Source of the DNA: Gliomastix tumulicola
Taxonomy: Eukaryota; Ascomycota; Sordariomycetes; Hypocreales; Bionectriaceae
Length of the DNA: 64,000 nt
Assembly: GCA_001599755.1 (NCBI GenBank)
Contig: BCHX01000007.1
Coordinates: 2,976,001-3,040,000, forward strand
Reading direction: 5' to 3'
Position numbers and translations under genes: made by a program. The notes beneath the pieces are model-generated. The model was not told the DNA's origin. It was given only the letters and a program-made list of their open reading frames with translations, and ran no database searches. Below are positions 41,401 through 53,400 of this stretch, piece by piece (the first letter of the stretch is position 1; each line of letters starts with the position of its first letter).

Positions 41401-44400
41401 CATGCTCGCAGGAGAGGCTGTCAGTCGAGATATCATGGAGAAATGGGTCCCGCGATTGAGGCTTTGCAACGGTTGGGGTCCGGCTGAGACGTGCTGCTTC
41501 TCAACCATCCAAGAGTGGAAGTCCCTGGACGACTCGCCTTTGAATATCGGCAACTCAGTCGGCGGCCACTGCTGGATAGTCGACGCCCAGGACCCCACGA
41601 GACTAGCACCCATCGGAACCGTCGGTGAGGTCGTTATCCAGGGCCCAACGATACTCCGAGAGTACCTTTCCGACCCAACCCTCACGAACGAGACCACGAT
41701 GACGAGCTTGCCAACTTGGACACCCAAGTCAACGAAGCCTCGCTGGAACCGATTCTTCAAGTCCGGTGACTTGTGTCGTTACAACGCCGACGGAACGATC
41801 AACTTCGTCAGCAGGAAGGATACTCAGGTCAAGATCAGGGGCTTACGTGTAGAGCTCAGCGAGGTCGAGTACCACATCCGCGACAGTCTACCTGGCGTCC
41901 AAGAAGTGGCCGTGGATGTGTTCAGAACGAAGACCAGCGCTCTACTTGTCTGCTACTTCTGCATGGCACAGTCTCCTGAAGATGCCGGTTCAAAGGAAAC
42001 GGCCTTCCTTCCCATGACCAAGGACGTGCAGAGTCAGCTGTCGTCACTCGTCGGAGAACTCAAGGTTAAGCTTCCTCATTACATGGTGCCCAGCATGTTC
42101 ATCCCCTGCGGTCGGATTCCCCTCATCACATCCACCAAGATCGATAGGAAGAGGCTTGCGAGCTTGACAGCCGCCCTCTCCCAAGATAAAATGGCCACGT
42201 ACTCGCTGCAGGATGCCAACAAAAGGCCTCCACAGACGGAGAATGAGACGATACTAAGGGACATTTGGTCTGTCGTCTTGGGCATCCCAGCCGAGACAAT
42301 TGGCCGTGACGACTCCTTCCTCGCCATCGGCGGAGATTCTATTGCTGCCATCCAGCTCGTCACTATCGCGAGAGAGCGCGATGTCCATTTCAAGGTCCAG
42401 GATGTCTTCAATGATCCCCGACTGCTTGCTCTGGCAGCCAAAATTACTAGGGGTCAGACGCAAAAGGAGGAGGCCATCGAGCCATATAGCTTGCTTGACG
42501 GCCCCGATCTGGAGTTCGTCAAGACCGATGAGCTCCGGAGCAGCCTCATGCTCACAGATCACCACACGATTGATGATGCCTATCCCACAACCAAGCTACA
42601 AGAGGGCTTCATTGCCCTGTCTGAAAAGCAGCCCGGGTCTTATATCGCGAAGTACGCTTATCGCCTTCCTGGTCACGTCGACACCGACCGCTTCAGAATG
42701 GCTTGGGAACAGGTAGTCCGAATCTGTGCAAACTTCAGGACCAGAATTGTCATGCATGAGAAGTCCACTCTCCAGGTGTTGGTCGGAAACGACACAGAGT
42801 GGGAAGACATCGATGGCCTGGATCTGCGAGCCTACATCCAGGAACTCAAGGGTCTCGAGATGACTTACGGTACACGCCTTTGTCGGTATGCACTCATCAC
42901 TGAGCCTGATGGGGAGCGATACTTCTTCTTGTCGATCCACCATGCTGTCTTTGATGGATGGAGCATGGGGATCGCTTTCAATGCGCTCATGAAAGCGTAC
43001 TCTGGCATTGATCAGGTCACTGCTCGACCATACGTGGGGTTCATCAAGTACATCCAAGATCTTGACAGAGAGGATGCCGCAACATATTGGAAGAGCCAAC
43101 TCCAAGGCGCCACGCAGGCCTCATTTCCTCCCATTACTAGTTCATCCCGCGGTGAGACCCGTCTCAACCGTACCAGTGTCCAATTTCCAGCGAATGGACT
43201 GAACGCCTCCATCACCAGGGCCTCTATTCTGCGGGCTGCTTGGTGTCTCTTGCTGGCTCGCTACAACGACACCGACGACATCACCTTTGGCACATCCATT
43301 TCCGGCCGTAATGCGCCTGTGTCCGGACTGGAGAGTATGCCCGGGCCTGTCGTTGCCACCGTTCCCGTACGTGTGTGCCTTGATCGTTCGTCAACCGTTT
43401 CAAGCTTCCTTGAGACCATTCAGGCGCAGTCGTCAGCCATGGTTCCTTACGAACAGTTTGGCATCCAAGATATTGCCAAGCTAAGCCCCGACGCGAAGGA
43501 TGCCTGCAACTTCTCCAGCTTGCTTGTCATCCAGCCAAAGAGTATGACGGGAGGAAGCGCTGGAAACACTACTACTAGTGACGCCCAGCAATCAGAACAG
43601 CTTTTGATCGGCAGTGACGTTCTGTCCCAGGAAGAAGCGATGGAAGGCTACTTTAGCTATCCTCTCGTGGCCCAGGGCCTGCTAGCCGACGATCAGGCTG
43701 ACCTTCTCCTGACGTATGATTCAGAGATTCTGTCTCGCGAGCAAGTGGACGCGCTCTCTTCTCAGTTCGGACACTTGGTTCAGCAGCTAGTGACGCTTGA
43801 CAACTCTCCTCTGAGTTCCGTTTCGGTGGCTGGTCCTTGGGATCTTGATCGAGCCATCTCGTTCAACACCGAGACCCCAGACATCATCGAATCGTGCGTG
43901 CATGATGTCATTCGCAACCATGCAGTTCACACGCCGGATGCATCGGCCATCGATGCTTGGGACGTGAAACTCACATATGCCGACCTGGACAGCGCTTCAT
44001 CTCGCCTGGCCTACCATCTCGTACATCGATATGGAGTGAAGCCTCACGACATGGTCCACGTGGGCTTTGAGAAGTCTGGATGGTACTTTGTGGCCACGCT
44101 CGCTATCAATAAAGCCGGTGCATGCTGGGTTCCTCTAGATCCATCTCAGCCCCAGCACAGGCACCAACAGGTCGCCAAGCAGACCGAAGCCCGGCTTCTC
44201 CTATGCTCAGACGGGCTGTCAGGCAAATTCTCTGGGCTGGTTCAGGATGTACTAGAAGTCAACAGTGCCTTGGACAAGTCCCTCGAGAATCACGAGGTTG
44301 CGGTAGCCACATTGCCCGATTTTGCCGCTTACGCCTTATTTACATCCGGGAGTACCGGCATACCCAAGGGCTTCATCATCGAGCACAGAGCCGTCCTCAC

Positions 44401-47400
44401 AAGTCAAAGAGCGATCGGGAAGAAGATCGACATGGACTCTTCGCTCCGAACCTTACACTTTGCCGCTTCCGTCTTCGACCTGTCCATCATCGAAGTGATC
44501 ACACCTCTCCTCTACGGAGGTTGTATCTGCGTACCTTCAGAAGAGACTCGGATGAACAGGCTTGAGGAGTTCATCGTTGACTATAATGTCAACTGGATCA
44601 GCATCACCCCGTCTTTTGCTCGAGTCTTGAGCCCAGAGAAGATTCCTTGCGTCAAGACAGCGTTCATCGCTGGCGAAGCATTCACACAGGATCTTCTCGA
44701 GCGGTGGTGTGGCAAGGTGAGACTCATCAATGCGTGGGGTCCAGCAGAGACTGTAGTTGCGAGCACTCTGCAAGAGTTCACACATGCAGGACAACAACCT
44801 CTCACCATCGGGTCCCCGGTTGGTGCGAACTGTTGGCTCGTCGAGCCAAACGATCCTCAACGCCTTGCGCCCATTGGCTCGACTGGAGAGATCATGATTC
44901 AAGGCCCGACACTTCTGCGAACATACATCGGGGACTCAAACAAAGCAAACGCCGCCATCATCAACTCTCCTCCATCTTGGATGCCTCAGCGCGATGTGCC
45001 CTACTGGGACCGCTGCTATCTGACTGGTGATCTCGGGGTCTACAACGCGGATGGTACAATCCGGTTCGTGTCTCGTAAAGACACGCAAATCAAGATCCGT
45101 GGACTACGCATCGAGCTGTCTGAAGTAGAACATCAGCTCAGTACCACGCTCGAGGATGCCAGCCACGTTGTCGTGGACGTGCTTCAGTCAGCCGATCGGG
45201 CCGACTGTCTCGTTGCTTTCGTCAGCTTCAAAGATTCCACGCGCAGCATTGGGGACGATACCGCCACAGATGTCTTTGGTGACATTGATGGCTCCCTACA
45301 GCACAGATTCGAGAGCGCCAAGGCAGAGTTACAGGTCAAGCTGCCCCGGTACATGGTACCCAGCTTCTACATTCCGTGCCGCTATATGCCATCTATTACC
45401 TCCATGAAACTCGACCGAGGTAGCCTAAAGCGTCTCGCTCGATCACTCGATGACCAGCGTCTATCTGCATACTCGTTGGAAGGCGGCGAGAAGCACTCTC
45501 CGGAGACAGACATGGAGTTTGAATTACAGGCGCTCTGGGCCGAGACTCTAGGCATCTCCGCGGACACAATAGGACGCGATGATAACTTCCTCCTCATCGG
45601 TGGAGACTCCATCACCGCGATCCAGCTCGTCACGAAGGCTCGCGCCAGCGGCATAGAGATCACAGTCAAACAGATCTTCGATGATCCCCGCCTCTCCAAA
45701 TTAGCACTCCAAGCAAAACACATAGGCGACGAGTCCGAGGAGATGACCCCGCCGGAGCCCTTCACTCTGCTTCCGGACGAGCAGTCTCGCAGGGATATTC
45801 ACAGCACCCTGTTCCGTTCCCGATGCGGGCTGCTTCCGGGCCAGGAAGTCGAGGACGCCTACCCGTGTACCCCATTGCAAGAAGGTCTATTGGCTCTAGC
45901 CGAGAAGAGCCCCGGATCGTACACAGTGAGGTACGTCTATCAGCTGGCTGACCATGTTGATATCGTCCGCTTCAAGGCCGCTTTTGAACAGACGGTACTT
46001 GCTTGCGCCAATCTGCGTACCAGAATTGCCGTTCTAAACGAGCAAGTTGTGCAAGCCATCATCAAGGATGACGTCTCATGGGATTATGAGGCTGGCTCAG
46101 ATCTTTCCTCCGCGATTGAGGCGATGAGCCAGGCCAGATTTGGCTATGGCACAAGACTAGCAAGATATTCCCTTGCTACAGGGCCCGAAGGGTCGTTCCT
46201 GGTGTGGTCGTTGCATCACTCCATCTTTGACGGCTGGACTATGAGGCTAATTATGCACACTCTGAGCTGCCATTACCATGGTCATAGTGCTCCCCCTCTG
46301 CAGCCATACTCGGCATTCATCAAGGGAGTTGCCAGCATTGACTCAGATGCGGCTGCCGACTTCTGGAAGACTCAGTTGAAGGGTGCCAAGAAGGCTTCCT
46401 TCCCTCCTGCGCCCGTGCAGTCAGGGTCGCAGACATCTACCATCAGCCGGACAATCTCGCGAGAAATCAAGCTCCCAGCTACCAGAGACTCAATAGTGAC
46501 CAGGGCATCTATCCTCCGAGCTGCTTGGGCTCTAGTCCTATCCAGATGGGGCGAAACCACGGACATTTGCTTCGGTGCGGTTGTGTCAGGCCGACAGGCC
46601 GCAATCCGAGGTCTCGAGAGCATGCCGGGAGCGATGATCTCTACAGTTCCTGTCAGAATCGCTTTGGACGGTCAGCAGCGTGTTACAGACTTCTTGACCG
46701 ACATTCAGAGTCAGGCTACGGCCATCGGAGAATTTGAGCAGTACGGTCTACAGAGAATTGCTCGCCTCGGGCCCGAAGAGAAGGACGCTTGTGATTTCTC
46801 CAGCATTTTCGTTGTCCAGCCGGGTCAGGAGTCCTCGGGGACAAGCGCAAGCCAAAAGCCTCTCCTCACCCCGGCAACATTGGAGAAGCAGTCGCTTGAC
46901 GAATCTCTGGCAGGATACTTCAGTTATCCTCTGGTGTTTGAGGCCAATCTCAGACGAAATGCCGTCACCATCAATGTCTACTACCACGCGAATGTCCTGG
47001 AAGATCTCCACGTCAACGGATTTCTCAGCCAGTTTGACCACGTTCTGCACCAACTATTATCGACAAAGGGCGCATTCACGGTGGATGATCTCTCGATTTC
47101 TGGCCCATGGGACCTCAAGCAGGCCATCCAATGGAATCAAAACACCGATGGCGCTGTGTACACGTGCCTCTATGAGCTCATTTCCTTCAAGGCCAAGACG
47201 CAGCCGCAGAAAGAGGCGATTTTCTCCTCCGAGATCAGCATGAGCTATGGCGAACTCGACGACATCACCACGAGACTCGCTAACCACCTGTCCCGTCTGG
47301 GAGTACGGCCAGAGCACATGGTGCCCTTCTGCCTTGAGAAATCACATCTCCCGATCATAGCGATGATCAGTATCATGAAATCAGGAGGTGTCTTCGTGCC

Positions 47401-50400
47401 TCTGGATCCTACCCACCCCACCAGCAGACGGAGAGACATTATGCGAGACATCAACGCCCAGCTCGTCATCGCATCGCCTTCGACAAGGGAGGCATGCGCC
47501 AATATGGCGTCCAAGGTTGTCGTACTTTCCGATTCGCTCCTGTCTGAGCTTCGCGGCAAGACTGTCTACAACTCGCGAAGTCGCAAGCCCATGCATTCCA
47601 ACGCTGCCTACACGTTGTTCACCTCGGGGACAACGGGCAAGCCAAAGGGTATTGTGATCGAGCACTCGGCCATTTGCTCCAGCTTGCTGGCTCAGGGCCG
47701 GTACTTTGGTCTCTCTGACCAAACCAGGTATCTGCAGTTTGCAAGCTATGTCTTCGACGCCAGCATCAGCGAAATCTTTTCTACGCTTGTCTATGGCGGG
47801 ACAGTCTGCATTCCGACAACGACTGAGGAGCGGCTGCAGCACACAGCCAAGTTTATCACAGCTGCCAACGTCAACACGGCCCTCCTCACGCCGTCTTTTG
47901 TGAGAACACTATCTCCTGATCAAGTCCCATCACTGTCTACTCTTGTTGTTGGTGGCGAGGCGCCTTCCAAGGATACGATCCGCAGCTGGCAGCCGTTTGT
48001 GAAGCTCATCAACGCCTACGGGCCTACTGAAGCGTCAATTGCCTGCGCGGCTCATATCTACACCAGTCCAGACGAGCTGCCAGCTACGATCGGTCAGAGC
48101 TTCATAGGAGCAAATTGGGTAGTTGATCCCGACAACCACCACCGACTGTCACCCACCGGCTGTGTTGGTGAGCTGATCGTGCAGGGCGACGCTCTGGCAC
48201 GGGGCTACCTCAACGATCAAGACAAGACAGACGCTGCCTTTATCGACGACATGAGTTGGCTTCCAGCGGACTCTATCAAAGCCAAGCGCAGATTCTACAA
48301 GACCGGCGATCTGGTCCGCTACAAGTCACCTGGCGTCTTGGAGTATATCGGACGACGAGACACGCAGCTCAAACTCCGCGGCCAAAGACTTGAGGTGGGC
48401 GAGATCGAGTACGCCATCCAGGCCGTTGCGCCAGAGGTAGAGCACGTCGCCGTTGAGCTGATCTCGGCGGAGAGCGGCGACGCATTGGCGGCTTTCTTCA
48501 CATTCCGAGAGAATCAGCAGGTTCCCTCCACCGCTCAACGCGACAGACTGCTAGAAATGAACGACAGTCTACGGGCGACGGTGAGCGAGTACGCGGACAA
48601 GCTCAAAGAGACCCTCCCGGGCTTCATGACGCCCACGTACTTCCTCCCTCTGGCCAAGATGCCCTTCGGCTCTTCGATGAAAGTGGACAGAAAGGCGCTG
48701 CGGGAACTTGCCTCACAGGTCTCACCCGAGCTTATGGCATCATACTCCCTATCAGCCACCTACTCTCGATCCACCACCAATGGAGCTTCAGATTCCATGT
48801 CCGACCTAGAAGTCAAGCTACGTGATCTTTGGGCTCACATCCTACAGATCGATGCCGAGAATATCGGACGGCAAGACCAGTTCCTCCAGATTGGAGGCGA
48901 CTCCATCAGTGCCATTCAGCTGGTTGCCCTGGCCCAGGAGAACGATATCGGACTGTCTGTGGCCAGCATTTTTGCCAATTCCTCTCTTTCACACATGGCT
49001 TCCATCGCCACAGTCAGCAACACGGTCGTTTCCTACGACTCGGAGCCCTTCAGCATGCTCCCTCAGGGCTCGATCGAGGCCATCTTTGACGCGGTTGATG
49101 CTTCGCCCACGCTCCCGGATATGCAGATGATCGAGGACTCATACCCTTGCACCCCGTTACAAGGAGGCCTCATGTCTCTTAGCGCCCGACAGCCGGGCTC
49201 GTATATCGGCAAGTTCATCTATCGACTGTCGGCCAGCACAGACATCGACCGTTTCAGGTCGTCATGGCAGCGAACAGTTGAACTCTGCGATCACTTGCGA
49301 TCGTGCATCGTACTCGATGGCAAAGAGACGTACCAGGCCATTTTCAAGCCATCTGAGTCTGCCTGGGATGCCACAGAAGAGCTTACCATCTCTTCCTATA
49401 TCAGGCAGCTGAACAAGATCAAGATGGAGTATGGCACTCCTCTCACCCGGTATGCACTCATTGGCAACCAAAAGGATGGCTATTACTTTGCTCTCTGTGT
49501 CCATCACGCCGTCTCAGATGGCTGGTCTCACGGACTTGTCATGAGTAAGCTGCTCCAGCTGTATGCCGGCCTCCCTGCGACGCCCTCACAGCCTTACAGC
49601 AACTTCATCAAGTACACTCTAAGCCTTGATGAGTCTGCAGCTACGGAGTATTGGCGCTTGCAGCTCAAGGGTGCTCGTCGCGCTACGTTCCCGCCTCATC
49701 CTACCGCGTCCGAGGGTGATACTGCCATCTTCACCAGTGAGGAGATTGAATTCCCTGCATCAGATGGCACGTCAACCATCACCAAGGCTACCATCCTCCG
49801 CGCTGCCTGGGCCATTCTCATGGCCAGATACTCCGATGCCGATGATGTGTCCTTTGGCGCCACCGTCAGCGGTAGAAACGCACCCCTGCCAGGCCTTTCC
49901 GAGATGGTCGGTCCAGCCATAGCCACTGTTCCCGTCCGCGTGCGTCTAGACCGCGAGAGCGCAGTCACAGACTTCTTGCACCGCATCCAGACACATGCTT
50001 CAGACATGATTGCATACGAACAGTTTGGCCTCCAGAATATCGCCAAGCTTGACCAATCCGCCAAGGAAGCCTGCGACTTCACCAGTCTGCTCGTCATCCA
50101 GCCAGTCCAAGGCGTCGATTCCCTCGAGAAGGACGAAGATCCGCTCTTCGATTCCGAGGGCGTGCCCAGTGACTTCCTGCAGGAATCCGTGCAGAAGTAC
50201 TTCACATACCCGCTCGTCACGGACTGCTTCGTGTACAGTGACCGTGTCGGCCTCCAGTTCACTTACCGCTCTGATGTTCTCGCCCACGACACCATGCACG
50301 GTCTCGCCCAGCAATTCAAGCATGTTGTCGGCCAACTCATTCAACACAGTGACAAGCCTCTCAGTCAGGTCTCGGTCGCTGGTCCCTGGGATCTCAGCCG

Positions 50401-53400
50401 CGCGTTGGAGTGGAACAAGGACGAGCATCCAGTCCTCCCTGCCAGAGTCCATCAGCTCATTGCGCACAGAGCTCTACGCATGCCCGAGCATGAGGCTATC
50501 TACACTTCCAGCGGCAGCATCACGTTTGCCCAACTGAATGACTACACGGATAGACTGGCAGCACACCTAAACAAACTCGGCGTGAAACCCGAAACCATGG
50601 TCCCTATGTGCTTCGAGAAAGGGCCGTGGGCTATCATCGCCATGCTAGCTATCATGAAAGCAGGCGGTGTTTTCGTCCCTCTTGACCCGTCTCACCCAGC
50701 CAGCAGACGACAAGGCATCGTCAAGGAGACCCAAGCAACTGTCATGATTGTGTCGCCGCAGACCAAGGTCAAATGCGTCGACATGACTCAAACCCTCATC
50801 GAGCTCTCGCCCAATTTCATCGCTCAACTGTCCAGAGAGCCCATCATCCCCCGACCCAAATCCAGGGAGGCAGCACCATCGAACGCAGCCTACGTTCTCT
50901 TCACGTCTGGCTCAACAGGCAAGCCCAAGGCCATCGTCGTGGATCATGCAGCGCTGTGCACCAGCATCATGGGCTACGACAGGGCCTACACGTTGGACAG
51001 GTCAAGCCGCGTGCTCCAGTTCTCCAGCTACGTGTTTGACGTGTCACTGAGTGAAATCCTCGAGACGCTCACGTTCGGCGGTACCGTCTGTGTGCCAACG
51101 GATGAAGAGCGCATGACGGATATGCCCGGATTCATCAACAAAGCCGCCGTCAACACCGCCATGTTAACCCCTTCCTTCCTTAGAACATTGGATCCCGCCG
51201 CAGTGCCTGGCATCTCCAGGCTCCTGCTCGTGGGTGAGGCGCCAACCAAGGACACGCTCGAGACCTGGATCAACCACGCAGAGCTCATCAACGCCTACGG
51301 CCCCAGCGAGTCGTCCATCTTCTGCGCAAGCCACCGCTTCACATCGGCCAGCGAGACACCCACGACCATCGGCCGCGCCTTCAGCGGTGCTTGCTGGATC
51401 GTCGAGCCCGGAAACCCATCGCAGGTCGCTCCTATCGGATGCACGGGCGAGATCCTCCTTCAGAGACACATGGCCCGCTGCTATCTCAACAACCAGGAGC
51501 TGACGGACAAGGTGTTCCTGAGCACGGTTCCCTGGCTGCAGAAACGGTCGACAGATAACCGCAAGTTCCACCTCACGGGCGATCTCGCGAGGTATAACGT
51601 CGATGGTACGATTGAGTATCTCGGCCGTCGTGATACACAGGTCAAGGTCCGTGGGTACAGAATCGAGCTCGGCGAGGTCGAGTATCACATCCACAAGATG
51701 GACGGCATCAACCAAGTCGCAGTCGATGTCGTGCGCCAGGACTCGCGCGAGACTCTTGCTGCCTTTATCAGCTTCAAGGACACCAACCTGCTCGATGGTC
51801 TCCCCGGCTCCGAAGCACTCCTCAAGATAAACGACGAGCTGCGAGACACTCTCTCGGCTTTGTCTGCCGACATCTCTCAGGCTCTTCCCCAATACATGGT
51901 GCCCGGTCTCTTCATCCCGCTCCGATCCCTACCAACCAACACGTCTCTCAAGGTCGATCGACGAGCACTCCGGCGCATCGCAGATGATCTGCCCGCGGGA
52001 ATCCTCTCCGAGTATGCCTTGACGTCCGCTGTCAAGACTCCTCCCGCAAACGAGGCCGAGTTCCTGATGCGCAGCATGTGGGCGGAAGTCCTGGGCGTTG
52101 AACCGACAACCATCGGCCGCAACGACTCCTTCCTCCAGATCGGCGATTCGATAGCGGCTATCCGCCTCGCAAGCCTTGCCCAACAACACGGTCTGCAGCT
52201 GACAGTGCCGATGATTTTCGAGAAGCCTGCGCGCCTCTGCGACATGGCGGCCCGGAGCGCGGCTGGTGGTGACAGTATGGATTACAGCGCCGAGCCCTTC
52301 ACACTTGTCCAACAGTCTGAAGTTGAGGCCATCAAGTCTATGGTTCGCGAGCGATGCGATTTGGGCCGCGACCAGGAGATTGAGGATGTCTACCCGTGCT
52401 CGGGCGGCCAGGAATTCTACATGAGAGCCTCGGTGCTCCAGCCCGGCTCGTACACTGCCAAGCACATCTACAAGCTTTCCGGACACGTCGACATAGCTCG
52501 CTTCCAGACGGCTTGGGAGAGAGTGATGGAGGTGTGTTCATTGATGAGAATCAGGATCATCAGCTACCAGGGATCTTCCATGCAAGCTATCATTCGCAAC
52601 GACATCTCGTGGGAGGAGGACGCGTCCGTGGCAGCGTATCTCCACCGCGTGCAGCAGACCCCGATGACCTACAACACCAGGCTGTGCCGCTACGCCATTA
52701 TCAACACTACTGGTGGTGCCCGTTACTTTGTTTGGGTCTTAAACCACTCTCTCTTCGACGGCTGGTCGATGGGCATCTTGCTGAGGGCCATCCACTTGGC
52801 CTATGCGAATGCCGCGATGCCTGAGGTGACGCCCTACCGCAACTTCATCCGATACACCACATCCCGAGACAACGAGGTGTCCGAGAAGTACTGGTTGTCT
52901 CAGCTCACTGGTGCCCGGAGATGCGAGTTCCCTACTCCTCCTCCTGCCCAAGCCACAAGGGCCAAGAACGTGACACGGGTCGCCAACCATGCCATCCAAC
53001 TCCCTACCAACAACTCGCAAGCGAAGACAGTCACATTGGCAACCGTCATTCGCGCTGCCTGGGCTGCGATGCTCAGCAAGCGTGCCAACACGAAGGACGT
53101 CACCTATGCCGAGACAGTCTCCGGTCGTCAAGCTCCAGTCAAGGGCCTCTCCAATATCGCCGGCCCTGTCCTAGCCCGTATCCCCATGCGAGTACGTCTC
53201 GACGCCCACAAGTCTACCGCCAAGCTGCTCGAGAGCATGCAGACCCAGTCCGCAGAGATGGTCGCCCATGAGCAGTACGGCATCTCCAGAATCACGCAGC
53301 TCAGCCAGGAGATCGCGGACGCATGCAACTTCTCCAGTCTGCTCATCGTCCAACCCGCTGAGATTGTGGGCGGCGATGCTGATGGGCCGGTGGACGAGTC

